64,000 bases of DNA from Thamnidium elegans (Eukaryota > Mucoromycota > Mucoromycetes > Mucorales > Mucoraceae): NCBI GenBank assembly GCA_025201345.1, contig JAIXMG010000010.1, positions 806,001 through 870,000 on the forward strand, given 5' to 3'. The notes beneath the pieces were generated by a model. The model was not told where the DNA came from, did not search any database, and worked only from the letters and a program-made list of their open reading frames with translations. The translations under genes and the position numbers were made by a program. This document shows, piece by piece, positions 1 to 13,200 of this stretch. Position 1 is the stretch's first letter; each line of letters opens with the position of its first letter.

Positions 1-2792
1 AAACTATCCATTGTACAGAGAAAGAAGTCGAATCAAGATTAAAATTAGAAGCGTTAAAAAGTCAAATGCAATTTATTGCCGAGTATGGACGTCATTTACT
101 GAATATAGGGGTAATATTCTTTTCTTTTTTTTTATACATATATTTTGTATACATTATTAAAATTCAAATTATGGCATCATTTTTTTTTATTTTTTTGCAC
201 AGACACATCAACAGGTTGTTCCTCCTGATATTATCGGTCATCATCGGCTCTATAACTGGTTTCGACACCAAGATCCTCACACTCACTCATATACTTTATC
301 TGAACTATCACCCAACTTTGACTATGTAGGAGATCAAAGGATTAGTTACAATGTGGCTAGAAACAGGCTGAAAAAAGCAATTACCGAATTCTATCGTAGC
401 TTAGAATTTTTAAAATCCTATAAAACTTTAAATGAAACTGGTTTTCAAAAGATTTTGAAAAAATTCGATAAAGTTGCGGGTTGGAAAGCAAGTAATCTAT
501 ATACCCAATCTATTAAAAAACATCATTGGGCAAACACAACTGATCTTGACGGGATCATAAAAGATGCTGAAGTAAAAAAAAAAAAAAAAAAAATTAAAAT
601 TAACTGATGATATTTTGTACACAAATATATAATGATAATAACTTTAATTTAGACATTGTACATTAATGAATTTGCTGATGGACATCGTAGGCGCGGTATG
701 CGAAAATTAAGAGCACCTGAGAAAGATGAGGTAAGTTAAAATAAAGTATACTATATAAATATATAAAAAAAGATTATATTAAACTAACATGTCCCCCGGA
801 GGGTATTATTTATTTAGAATTATAATTCAACCACTTTAAGAGTAGGTATATTCTTGGGCACAGCCATCCCACTATTTATCCAATCAGTTCAGCTAGCCTG
901 CGATCCAAAGACATCTAAACAACTACCCAACCTAGAAACCAACATTCAAATCTACGCTTGCTTTTTACTACCCATTTTATTTTGTCTTGGTTTCTCTGTT
1001 AATTTGTTGGTATGGCATCGATCCAGAATTAATTACAAGTTTATATTTGAACTTGATCCAAGACAAAATTTGGATTATCATCAATTTGCTGAATTACCTG
1101 TCATTATGTTATTAATTAGTTCCATTGTTATGTACATGGATTTCGCTCAGTGGTTTTCGCCTGTGATACCCTCTGAATTATGTCCGCTGATACTGTTTGT
1201 CATCTTGATTGCTATCATGCTTTGTCCTTTTGATATGCTTTATTGTTCCGCAAGAAAATGGCTTGGTGTAGCTTTGGTAAAGAGAAATAACAAACAAAAA
1301 CCTTCTTTTTTTTTTTCTTTTTTTTTTTTTTATGTATGAGGCTAACTTTTATTTATATACAGGGAAGAATTTTATTGTCTTACTGTTTCCCAGTAGAATT
1401 TAGAGATTTCTTTATTGCAGATGAACTTAATAGTTTAAGTTATTCAATTTGGACTAGTTCATACTTTTTTTGTGCTTATTCCTGGCACTGGACCGATTTA
1501 GGTAATTTTTTTTTTTTTTGCATATTATAAATATTTATATGAAAAAACCTAATTTTTTTTTCATATATAGGTGGTAATTGTAACATGTCACAAATGTGGG
1601 TCGCACCATTTCTTGCTTCATTACCTCCCTGGTGGCGTCTACTGCAGTGCTTTAGAAGATACAGAGACTCAAATGAAACTGTTCATTTACTAAATGCGGC
1701 AAAATACACCAGCAGTATTCTTGCTGCTATCGTCACAGGTTTAAGACGCATGTACCGTAAGTGTACCTAAAATCACACACATATAATGCATCATGCAATT
1801 TTAAATTTTTTATATTTTAGCTTCCACTGCAATGACTGTATTTTGGATCTTGACAAGTTTATTAAGTTCATGTTATACTTCTACTTGGGATATCAAAATG
1901 GATTGGGGTTTACTTCGCCCAAATACAGAAAACTTTTTATTAAGAGATGAACTGGTGTTTTATAAATGGGTAAGAAGAAAAAGTGATATGATCTTTTTTT
2001 ACATATACAGACAACACCATGTGATATCATTAACGTTTTTTTTTTCCAAAGACTTATTATGTTGCTGTTCCTATTAATGTACTACTTCGATTTACTTGGG
2101 CTATTACGATTTTTTCATTACGTATCAATAGTCAATTACTTGCCATCTTATTAGCCCTTTTAGAAGCATATCGTAGAATTCAATGGAATTTCTTTCGACT
2201 TGAAAACGAGGTAACATATACAGATATAAAAAATCATGGGGTCATATACTGATAGGTATATATATATATATATTAGCATTTGAATAATTGCGGACAGTAT
2301 CGTGCGATTAAAGAAATCCCATTACCGTTTATATTATCAGATACGGACTTAAAGAGTGATATGCTGAGTGAAGATGAAGAAAGAATCAGTATTTTATCAT
2401 CAAAGGGAATGGCACGACCTATTGATATCATGGTTACTGACCATAACAATCTATCAAGACGTCCCTCATTTAATATAAACAGTATCACCAACATGGATAG
2501 AAACTCAGTTAGTCATGATTCAGTACACAGAGGTTCCTTTTATGGTAGACGAGACTTCGAAAACAAACATGATGATACAGCTGATATCATTGGGTCGGTT
2601 AACACCAATAAACTTGGTAGAAGAACTTCCACTTTGGATAATGTGTTGACTCGTATTAAATCATTACGAAACTCTATTCATAGTGATGAATCGGAAAATG
2701 ACGATGATGACGATGATGACGATGAGTCTGAGAATGATGAAGATGAGGATGATGATGAATATTTTGAAGATATTAGGCATGAAGAGTTCTAA
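1..2792 (+). CDS. SYG1: SPX-EXS domain phosphate exporter, 5' end outside the window
   Basis: Membrane protein of the Syg1/XPR1/PHO1 family, which exports phosphate and senses inositol pyrophosphates through its SPX domain. The window begins inside the SPX domain: exon 1 ends near 110, and exon 2 (from 203) carries the conserved stretch around FYRSLEFLKSYKTLNETGF and the lysine-rich KKFDKVAGWKAS helix that binds the ligand in this family. The EXS domain follows across exons at about 653-729, 818-1275, 1362-1501, 1571-1757, 1821-1969, 2051-2211 and 2280-2792. It has several hydrophobic spans and the family motifs NMSQMWVAPF, LLRPNTENFLLRDELVFYKW and ENEHLNNCGQYRA. The tail after EXS is cytosolic-looking, Ser-rich, and ends in a run of Asp/Glu (about 2700-2780). 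The start codon and the first part of SPX lie upstream of base 1. Family assignment is firm; direction of phosphate transport is from family knowledge. Confidence 0.92.
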
Positions 2793-3024
2793 CAAGTTTA
2801 AAATCTATACCCCCCCCCCCTTTTTTTTTAGTATAATTCCTTCCTCCTTCATAATATATCTCTTTATTTAGACCCTTTATTCACTATACTCTTATTTGAA
2901 ATAAATGCATGTATATTTTTTATTCCAAAAAAAAAAAAAAAAAAAAAAAAATTAAGTGATAATAAAAATGGGTTATATGTATAAAAGTAGAATAAAAAGA
3001 AAATAAAGGGACGAATGTTGAATA

Positions 3025-5530
3025 TTACTGTGAAAATTCGATATAATTGCGAATAAAGGGATGGTTTAATCGAACCAGAGTATAATATAAATCTAACAAA
3101 CAGTAAGCATCACAGGCTAGAAAAAAAAAAGAGGTTAATGATATACATGTATATGTATCTTTATATTATACAAAAAAACAATACCACCGTAAATAGCTTG
3201 CTCTTCAGTTAAGGGGCGTTTTTCCCAATTACTAAGTTGTTGTCTCTTGTTTAAAGTGACACCAAGAAAAGTAAAAGTAACACCAGCTAATCCTCCTGTA
3301 ATAATTTGACCTTGATCAGATGCAGAAGTAGGTAAAGTTTTAAGTGATTTTAAATCAAGTAATTTCGATACTTTCCAATTTTTGGAAGAAGGTATAGACG
3401 AATATAGCATATCAAAATCACCATTAAAATCATAAGCTAAAACAAGAGTTAGATATACATATTATATACACAGAGAATCCACCCCCCCCCTTTTCTTACC
3501 GATTTTCAAAATTTGGTCATCTTCAAACAAGAGTTGTAATATTTTTTCAGTAATATTAAATAACTGAGAATTTTGAGGTAAAAAGATAGTTTTCAAGTCT
3601 AATAAAAAGACATAACCTTCAATATCACAAGCGATTTGCATTAAAGCAGTTTTAACAGAGTTTGATTTAGCAAAAGCCGGTATCCATTCAGTATCTATAC
3701 CGCATACATTTGAAGTAGATAAAACATCTTTTAAGTGTATTAAACCAGCATGAGAATCCACCAAAACTCTTTTTGCATGCAAAGGTAGTTTATAATAAGC
3801 AACACCACTTTGATTTGAAACTTTTTTAGGAGAGAACATACTGCGATGACGAGACATTTGTTCACCTTTAACCACACCCAACAAACGTTGATTGATAGGT
3901 AAAGCATTGTACCTACAATAAAATTCTTGCTGCTTGTATAATGAAGCAAAATAAGGTGGTGCAATAGTATCACCAATATCAATCAATTCTTTAATCGCCA
4001 GTCTTGCTAATACAGCATCATCTTCGCATAGTAAATCAATTAAACCATTAAAATTGGAACTTGCCTCAATTGATAAATCACCATCTTCCGCTTGTTGAAT
4101 AGCACGTTGAGCTAAAATGTATCTTAAACCAGCATACCTTTGTGATAATGAAATAAAATAATAATCTTTTTCTTCTAGACCAGATTCTTTTAATATTTTT
4201 ACGCCGCAACTAACAAGATCCTTTTGAAACTTTCGTTCTTTTAATCTCGATAATTGTTGAGTATTATCAAGATCGTCAAAATATTGTCTAGGTATAATAT
4301 CCAAATTACCAGCATAATTAAATCGTAATTGCTTATTTATAAAGGATAACAACTGCTTTTGTAAATCAGGTTGACCTTGTGTAAGTGTTGCTAATAAGGG
4401 ACCATGACCTACTGTAAAATATTGATCTGCAATTGAATTGATTGGAAATCTTGCATATAAATTTAATTTCTTGATGCAATTTACAGCTTCATCGTAATGA
4501 CAGTGTTTCACTAACAGTTTACATAATTTTACTCCATCATCTTCAAACTCACACCCACTAGAAATGAGGTTACCGAGTTTATAAACATCCATACTATAGT
4601 AAACAATAACAGGCGATGGTATTGTGTCCATCATACCAATAAGCTTTAGCTGATGATTACGTGTAAGGCTATATCTATCATTTGCTTCAATCGTAATCAC
4701 GTCGTCTTCCTCAGAATCATCATCATCATCATCGTATTCTTCTTTGATTTGTGGTACTTCATCAAATGAAATCAAATCGTTAGTGTTATCATCAAATGTA
4801 ATCAGGTCAGTTTCTGGGGCAGATGATATAAATAATTGCCTTTTATCTACAGGTGTATTTAAAAATCTAGCTAATGCTGTACAGAAACTAGTCGTCAGTA
4901 ACCTTCTAAATTTACTTGTTAAATCTTTATTCTTTGGGTGTTCCGAGAAATAAACAGAAAGTGAAGTTAAAACACTCTACAAAATAAAAATAAAAATATG
5001 TATATATTGAGTGTCCCAGTGATAATAATAAGTAAGTTATTCAATGAACTTACCAAGATAAAGCCACAAGGGTCACTAGCATTAGACAAATGATCTTTTA
5101 ATCTCATTTCAATCGACATTGCTTCCGTTTCTATTTCTCGAATACGAATAAATATTTCACAACTTTTATAGACATCAATAAGTCTAGAAACAAGCAAGTC
5201 AGCATCCATCTCTAAACACATTTGATGTAATTCTTTATCTGAAATAAACTGTAACGAAGGCATTTCGATAGGTTTCTTTGAAACTATTTTAGTTTGCTGT
5301 AATATCGGTACTGATTTTAAGATCGGAGAAGGTAAAGGTAAATTAGGTTGATACGGTGGCAATCTACAACTTTTTGATATGTTGGCTTCGATTGTACGGA
5401 TTGAAGCCGCTGAAATAGTTAAACGTTGTGACTTATTTGTCTTTGTTGGCCTTGGTTGAGTCTTGGTTGAATTGATAACCCATTCATCATCTGAGGAATC
5501 AGAATCTAACTCTGCACCAAGACTAGCCAT
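3025..5530 (-). CDS. Mut-7/EXD3-like DEDDy 3'-5' exonuclease
   Basis: Predicted 3'-5' exoribonuclease of the RNase D superfamily, similar to nematode mut-7 and animal EXD3. It starts at 5530 (MASLGAELDSDSSDDEW) and has four exons: 5530-5054, 4976-3500, 3436-3185 and 3116-3025. The N-terminal two thirds is helical, with an acidic patch around 4690-4740. The nuclease domain is C-terminal: CGIDTEW supplies the first D and E, IAYDFNGDFDML the second D, and YGACDAYCLLDLY the Tyr and last Asp. That last motif is seen only if a 68-nt intron (3117-3184, donor GTATTG, acceptor CTAG) is removed; without it the frame runs into a stop at 3135 and the protein looks truncated and dead. All DEDDy residues are therefore present. 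In worms Mut-7 acts in RNA silencing; the substrate here is unknown. Confidence 0.85.
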
Positions 5531-5641
5531 TTAGAAAAACGAGGTCTCTCTCTCTCTCTTTTTTTTTTTTTTTTCTTTTTTCTTTTTTAAAAAAAAGAGT
5601 GAGTTTCAATATGTTTTTTTTTTTTTTTTTTTATTATTTTT

Positions 5642-7614
5642 TTAGTTTGAAGTTTTTTTTTCATAGTCATCTAATCGAGAAGTTAATCTTTGAAAGAAAC
5701 GAGTAGATATACTTGGTTCGTTGCCTCTTGAAGATAATAAAGATTGAGTTGAGCTAGTAAAAGTACGAGGAGGTATTCCTCTTGTAATAAAACCAGCGCC
5801 CATACCCATACCACTAGCTTCACTACCACCACCAAAACCACTAAAGCCAGTCAAGAAACTTGCAGGTCGTAAGACAGGTGCCTTTGGTTCTTCTTCAGTT
5901 ATATGTGGTGTAGTATTTATAGTATGATTATTTGACGTATTTATAATGGATGTAGAAGGATTTGAAGTATGAATCATTTCTTTCTTCATTACAGTGGATA
6001 AGATGGAAGAATTAGTCGATGAACTTGTACTGGTCGATAAACTAGCTAATCCTCCACTTTCTCTTTCTGATACAAGGTATTTTAACCCTTCTTGTGATTT
6101 CTTTTTATTTTCTATATTTACTGTATCTGCTGTTATAATTCGATGTCGAATCTCATTTTTTAACGTTAAATTCCTTTCGATTTCTTTCTGCATTTCTTGT
6201 CTAAATTCTGCAGAAAACACAGGTCCCTTTTTTGTATGTATTTTATTATTTTAAGCGTTACAAAGTAAAAAAATAATAAATAAAAAAAACCCTATCATAT
6301 TTACCTTTGTTATTTCAGTTTCTTTTGTTCCATCTTGTGAAGATACCGAAAATGTATTAAATCCGCTATGATTATTAAGACTAGATAATTCATCATCTTC
6401 AAGTAATTTAGGTTCACTCATATTATGGATCGTATCCTGAGCTTGTTCTAATCGTGATGCATATTCTTGTGCCTGAATAACCATAGCAGCTAATTTCTCT
6501 TCACATTCGATTTGCTGGTGTTCTAATTCGGCAATTCTAGCTCTCAACTGTTCATTTTCCGTCACAACCTAAAAATGTGAAGATTAATTATACTCTATTT
6601 TTTTTTTATCTTTTTTTTGTTGTTTTTTTTACCCTTGATAAATCTTGTTGTATATTCTTTACGAGATGAGAAGTATTGGAACTTGATTGCTTTTGTGATG
6701 TCAAAGCTTTGTCAAGTAAAGATTGTAAACTTGTATTGACATCTCTGGTAGAAGCCAATTTTTGTTCTACCTCAGCTAATCACACAAAAGGTTATTTTTT
6801 TTCAAAAAAAAAGAAAGGGAAATCGACATCTTGTTGTTGCATCCTACCTAATCTTTTTGCATAAACACTAACTTTAGAACGAGAATCAACCTAGTGAAAG
6901 GGGGAAAAGAGGGGACGTAATTTTTTTGTGATTTTTTTTTGTTTTTTGTTTTTTAATAAAATAAAAAAAGAATAGATTGATGAATAATGTGTGTACCATT
7001 TCAGAAGCCATGTCGTTTAATTGAGCAGATAAACCATCCATTTCCTTTCTAAATTTCGTTAATTCTCTACGTGCCTGGTCTAATTCCTGTGTTAAATAAA
7101 TACGTTCGTCTTCTTCTGATAGTAACAATTCGCTTGTATTATTATTGCTGTTATTATTGCTGTGATCTTTTCTAGTATTGTTCGCTCGTAATCTTAATTC
7201 TTCTTGAAACATTCTATTTTCTCTTTCTAATTGTTCCAGCTGTTATTTTTAAAATGGTTTTTTATCAGTACAATATAACATATAATAAGGTAATTGTATA
7301 CCTTTATTTGAATAGCTTCATTTGTTTCAGAGATAACAAGACCAATACGAGCAGCTACATCAAGATCGTTGGCAATACCTTGTCTCTCCCTTTCTTTTTT
7401 GATAATAATCTGACGAAGTGTTTCAATGTCGTCAACTGCATAAACTTCTCTAACAAAAGAAGGTTTATCTAGTCTTTAAAGATGAGTATAATTAACGCTT
7501 GATTTACATGTTTTTTTTAAAACATAAGAAAAAATAGAATATTAAACCTTCTGGTGTTATTCCTAATCGAGCTAAACAAGGTTCAAGTTCATGCGGAAAA
7601 TAAGACATGGTCAT
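5642..7614 (-). CDS. Coiled-coil protein with CC1-box-like motif (TRAK/HAP1-type motor adaptor candidate)
   Basis: Multi-exon coiled-coil protein. The first ATG is at 7614 (MTMSYFPHELEP); a second is at 7608. Exon 1 joins, across a short intron, to a segment reading ERQGIANDLDVAARIGLV followed by ISETNEAIQIK. This resembles the CC1 box (DLELAARIG...LL..N..L) of HAP1/TRAK and BICD-type dynein/kinesin adaptors. Long heptad-rich exons follow: QLEQLERENRMFQEELRLRA, then YLTQELDQARRELTKFRKEM, then LRARIAELEHQQIECEEKL, and a final basic/coiled segment (EFRQEMQKEIERNLTLKNEI). The C-terminal ~150 residues are Ser/Thr/Asn-rich with a Gly-rich patch and look disordered. The stop is at 5642. It shares a compact 156-bp bidirectional promoter with the gene starting at 7771. 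The coiled coil is certain; the adaptor role is inferred from one motif. Confidence 0.75.
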
Positions 7615-7710
7615 ATAATAATTATAATAAAAGAAAGTTATGAAAAAGAAAAAAAAAAAAATGAAAGAGAGATTTTTATTTTTAAAGCTCATTCGGTTGT
7701 TCTTTTCGCC

Positions 7711-7712
<2 letters not shown>

Positions 7713-7746
<34 letters not shown>
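7713..7746. repeat. (GT)17 microsatellite in a bidirectional promoter
   Basis: A perfect GT dinucleotide tract lies between the divergent starts at 7614 and 7771, so it occupies the 5' UTR or core promoter of one or both genes. Alternating GT can adopt Z-DNA and mutates in length readily. A second TG tract (about 8067-8090) lies in the first intron of the + strand gene. Confidence 0.9.
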
Positions 7747-7747
<1 letters not shown>

Positions 7748-7770
7748 CCCCCTTTTTTTTGTCATTTACC

Positions 7771-8193
7771 ATGAAATGGCGTGTTATAATTCTATTAATG
7801 GCTGGTTATGCCATGATATATTTCGTCAGCTTATTACAAGATACGCCATATCCTCACCCTGTTGTTATTCAAACTTCGATTCCTAAAAGAAGTCGAGTAA
7901 ACGAACCTAACCAAGTTATTCTTTCTATTCATGACGATTATGTTTATAGAACTCATATACATTATGACGCAGTATTAGATGCTAATAAAGGTTTTGTACG
8001 TGGTGTCGATTCTATTAAAGCTGGTGTCAATGGTAAGTTATTTTTTCCCTTTTTTTTTTATATGTATGTGTGTGTGTGTGTGTGTGTGTGTATTAAATAC
8101 GTAATATATACATAATACTTGTCACACACAGGTTTGGTTATACAATCTAGAAAAAGAAAGAGAGACTTGTTAAGTCAAGCTCCAGAAGAAGGT

Positions 8194-8224
<31 letters not shown>

Positions 8225-10075
8225 GAAAGGGTGGGATAAGCAAAAAAGTAATTGACTTTTTTGAAATATAGAGTGGCAAGTTTGCTTTAAACATTTACTT
8301 AGTGGACCAATTACAGCTATTTCAAAACCAGCAGAAGGAACCGAGTTGCATCAAATGGCTATACTGTACCATGTTTTAGAAAACGAAGAAATAAAACACT
8401 TTGCTAGGTTGTATTACTGGGTACACGATAATGATGCTATCACTAGTGAATACAAGGATTTATTGTTACCAGGCAACACAATGATTCATGCAATATCGTT
8501 GGAACAAGATTCTATTTTATATTCTCGGTTTGTCCTCTTATTATAACTATTAAAAAAAATTATGCGTATTAATTCTTGCTTTTTTTTTTATAATTATTAG
8601 TGAACCTGATAAATATAGATTTAGAATCGCCTCTTTACCATTAAATGTAATGGATTCGCCTCATTCTGAAAAAGCAGCCCCTATATTACTAACTGTAGGT
8701 CAAACTGGCGATCAAGTAAAAGGTAATATATATATATATATATATGCATATCTATTTGTATTATCTTCTTATACTATATAGAAAACCATCAACCTAATGA
8801 AACTGAATTGTATACTGGTTTATTATGCAAATTATATTCACCAAAGTAATGTGTATAATCTTTACATTTGAAAAACCAGCTAACACTTTTTTTTTTAGTC
8901 TGAATACATTTAGAGTATTTTCACTTGATATACATCGAACCAAAAAAATGTTTTATACTAGCGTGACAATTACAGATGGCTTAACACTAGATTCTAAAGA
9001 ACAAGGTGTTAAAATCGGAAAGTGGGTACACCGAGACAGATTGAATTCAAAGGTATACACATAAAAAAGCAGTGCTTTTTTTTTTAAGAGACTTGTATTG
9101 ATCCAGTATATTGTTAGGATAAGGTGATCATTGATGGTAATCTAGAATATATGGCATTTTCAGATGGTCCACACTTTCATCATGAACCAACAGAAATTGA
9201 AATGCCTGAACCTTCACTTTCTCGATCCAAATATGCAAAGACCATGGTAGCCTCGCTTATCCGAAACAACTTTCAAACACTTGATTTTACGGACCATTTA
9301 GATGCTTTATTAAACGATGTAAACGAAAGGAAGCACCTATATAAAAGAGAGGACGGTAGTATCTTGCCTGAATTCTTTCATTCAATGCAATCCGTTGATA
9401 GTGTTGAACCTAGTGAGACAGCATATGACGCAACAGACATTAGAGGCGTTCAATTAAATGCAAATGGCACGTTATTAGCAGTTTGGATAAAATCAAAATC
9501 AGTTTATATTTATAAAAGAGGGTCGGCTGATCGTCCTCCAAACTGGAAGAATCCTACTGCTTCTTATTTAAATGCTGCTAGTCCTCATCATCTGGAGAAA
9601 CCATTAGAATGGATATTACGCATGGTAATCACTCCAAAAGAAGGTCAAATAGGAACAATCACTGTAAGTTTATTTTATTTATTTATAACTCCCTCTTTTT
9701 TTATTTATATTAAACTTACTTCTCCTGTATTAGCCAATTGGCGCAGCCATGTTTTGGGAGGAAAACAATTCGAACTATATCTGTAAGTATAACCCTTTTT
9801 TTTTATTAAAAAAATAAAGCTTACACTTTGTTTTATTATTGTAGCTATTGGTATGAAGAATAATATTGTAAATACATATTTAATCGATCAAGTTGAAGAC
9901 CAAAAAGCAGTAAATTTCGAGAGTTTTCTCAGAGATAAGTGGGATTTATGGATGGGTAACTAAAAGCTTCTTTTATATATACATGTATAAATGTTATAAC
10001 TAATCACTGTTGTTAGTCATGGCTTTAGTTGTAGGTATATTTGTTGCCAATGAATACAAGACCTACTTGGATTAG
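7771..10075 (+). CDS. Unknown conserved-looking membrane-anchored protein
   Basis: I do not recognise this family. The start at 7771 gives MKWRVIILLMAGYAMIYF, a signal anchor or signal peptide. Exons are at about 7771-8031, 8132-8200, 8272-8528, 8601-8722, 8781-8846, 8900-9053, 9119-9663, 9733-9782 and 9843-9958, plus a last one ending at 10075, for roughly 550 residues. The frame could stop at 9961 (WMGN), but a consensus donor (GTAACT) there and an acceptor near 10017 add a tail reading VMALVVGIFVANEYKTYLD, a plausible C-terminal membrane segment. The body is mixed alpha/beta; the phrase NGTLLAVWIKSKSVYIYKRG resembles a beta-propeller blade, but no repeat series could be shown. The predicted topology is one N-terminal and one C-terminal span around a large soluble domain. 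Confidence 0.7.
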
Positions 10076-10293
10076 AATAATTATAAAACTATGCAGTTTT
10101 GTCAGTTCCAGGAGTATGTTACACACCATTATTACTTTATTTTACTTCTCAGCCTTTCTCAGCCATATTTTTATTTTATTCTTTCTTTTTTTTCCCCCTT
10201 TCATTGACAATACCAAAAGAAGGGCTGTTACTCAATATTTTTTTTTTGTGGAGCTGAGAAAAAAAAAAATATAAAAAATATAAAAATAATAAA

Positions 10294-13200
10294 ATGACAT
10301 CTGTTCCGACCATCTCTATAACCACACCAGATTTAGAAAGTAAAGATTACATGGCCAGTGGAACTGCTACACCTACAACACCAGATTCACCTACAGTGTT
10401 TGATGTCGTAAAAGAACTAGAGAACAAAGAACCTTTAATAGATGAGGCCCTCGACTTACCCGCTCCGACTATTATAAGAACTGCTATTGACGACGATGAC
10501 CAACTAGAACAGGAACCAAAAACCATAAAAACATTTTACTATCAAAAGTCTATTTTGATAACTGGTGCATCTGGTTTCATTGGAAAAGCTGTCTTATGGA
10601 AGTTAATGCAGTCTTTAAATGAGCCTGTCGATAGAATTTTCATTATTCTTCGAAAGACAAGACTTTATCAACGCTCTGCTATTGATCGTTTACATGATGA
10701 TATATTATCAAACAAGGTAAAACAAACATAATATTTATTATTTAAATCCCATCTAAAAAAAAGTCCTTGTATAAAAAGGCTTTTGTTAGTCTTCGTAGAA
10801 CAATAGGTGCAAGTGTATTTGATGAATTTGTTAAAGAGAAATTAGTTCCTATGTTTGGTGATTTAACTGAACCCAATATTGGATTATCGGATCCCGACCT
10901 TGATTTGATTATGAAACACACTAATGTTATATTTCACTGTGCTGGTAATGTTGATGGAAATGAACAAATTGATGCTTCCGTCAAGGTAAAAAATAATAAC
11001 TTTTTTTTTTTTTTTTTTTTAAGTGTGTACTAAATAACAACAATAGATCAATACTTTTGGTACACTTCACCTTTTAACTATAGCCAACCAATGTAAAGAT
11101 ATAAATGCATTTATTCACTTATCCAACATTCAACAATTTAATGGAAACGGTTGGAAAGGAACAGAAGAGAAACACTTGTATCCCCTACCTGATACAAAAA
11201 ATGCAACTGAAATATTGGACCAAATTTTGAATACACCCCAATACACCGATTTTAGACCTCTTTATGCTAATCCTTATTTGTTTTCAAAGTCACTTACGGA
11301 ACATATATTAGTGGATCATATTGTCAAGAATAAAGCAACTAATTTACCATTATTTCCTATCGCTATTATGAGATTATCACCTGTGGGTCCCAGTGTACAA
11401 GAACCTTTAATAGGTTGGGTAAAGTATAAACTGAAAAATTATTTCCTTTACAAAATTTTAATTGTTATTGTTAGGCTGATGGTGTAAATGGTATCAATGG
11501 TACTATTTTACTAACAGGTAGAGGAAACAAAGTGATTCAGCCTCATGTCGGAGATGGCGTGGCTGATGTGGTACCTGTTGACTATGTCGCTCGTTTAATC
11601 ATCGGCTGTGCAGCTACACTATCCATTTCCGAGAACTCTAAAGTTCCTACTGTAGCAGAGATCGCAGACCCTCAACAACAACAATCTATTGCTGAAGAGC
11701 CGAAACCACCAATGGAATCTATCAGATCACACAAGAGAACTTCAAGTCAAGCCAGTAGAATGTCGATGCGGAGCGCAACTATGTATCCGTCTCAAAGAAT
11801 GTCTTTATTTGGTCATACGGAAACTACAGAACAAACTGTTCCCGTTATTTATCAAGTCTCCATTTCAAATTTACGTCCTGTAAATTGGAGAGTTGGTTAT
11901 GAGGCTATTCGTCAGTACTGGATAAAGACTACACCTGTCAATTTACCTCCTTCAAAATCTTATTTTAGTGCCCCTCAAAGAAACTCCATCATCAATAATG
12001 GTGCCAATAATACAATTGGTTCACCTGGTCTTTCTCGTGCTCGTACTGTGATGAACTCATTAAGAGGATATTATATGAACTCGGTCCCTGAAACTTCTGC
12101 TGGTACCATTTCTTCCGTCACACCTACTTCTTCACAGTCCAGTGATCGAATGAGTAACGGTACTTCTTCTTCCGCCAGTAAACGTAACTCACACCGTCTT
12201 AGTCGTACAGTGGATAAAGCAGCTAAATTAGCGCATACAATGAAAGACAACATTTATTCTTCTTCTAACTCCTTGTACAACAATCAATTATTAAACGAAA
12301 ACACACTTCAGTTAACATTTGCTGTAAGAAATATTGATGTAGGTATGGAATTTGATCCTAATATCATTGTACCTGAAGATGCAGATACCAAATTCTGGGT
12401 TAATTATTTAACAAATGCAAGCTATGGTATTCATTACTTTGTGTGTCATGAAACGAATTTACGTTTGCCTACACCTATTTATGGATGGGGCTGTGGTATT
12501 CAACCTAGTGATGCTAGTACTGGGGATGATGATGGTGAGTACTATCAGTATGTGTTTGGAAGACAAGTCAACAGTGCTATTTATTCTCAAGATCAAATTT
12601 TACAACGCACAGCTAGAATGGTTGCACATATTAAGGGTTTATTGATGCATAATACACCTATTGCTGTCTCTTCTACCAAAGAAAAAGATGACGCTTGGTT
12701 AACTGATCTGGATGATGCGTTGGATGATTGGTGTCAGGATAACGATATTACCACAGCAGATAAAGAAAGGCGTATGGCACTTGGTAAATGGAGAAGAAAG
12801 GTCGGCAGTAACGATGAATCCGTAAAGGTGATTGTATTAAACGATAAACGTGTCAACCAAGCCATCAATCAAATCACACAAAATGCCGGTGTACCAAAAC
12901 AAACTGCAGTCAACGAAGCCATGAAGATCCTAATGCGTATGAGTGAACGTACCCAATTAGCTTTTGTTTGGTTTACTGGATCCTTCCTTAAATCTTTATT
13001 AGACGATATGTTTGAAAATGTTCGTATTCTTGATGAAAGTTTACGCGCTATTCGTCAATCCACGATGGGTAAACGTGTTGTCTATGTCCCAGTTTCTAAA
13101 AGTATGCTGGATCCACTTTTGGTTTGGTATATCTCAATCCGTTATCATCTACCTGTACCTGCTTTAGCTTGTGATGAAATGATCTCTCAAATGGGTCCCA

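Noticed and set aside
2925..2951. Long A tract after the SPX-EXS gene, possible retrocopy poly(A) tail
   Set aside because: No intronless duplicate or target-site duplication is visible; such tracts are common throughout the window.
3135..3410. Truncated exonuclease ending at 3135
   Set aside because: Removal of a short terminal intron gives the conserved catalytic end, so the gene is not broken.
10076..10293. Reading frame of 77 codons between the unknown gene and the FAR fusion
   Set aside because: It is Phe/Leu-rich from T tracts, with no support; this is an ordinary promoter gap.
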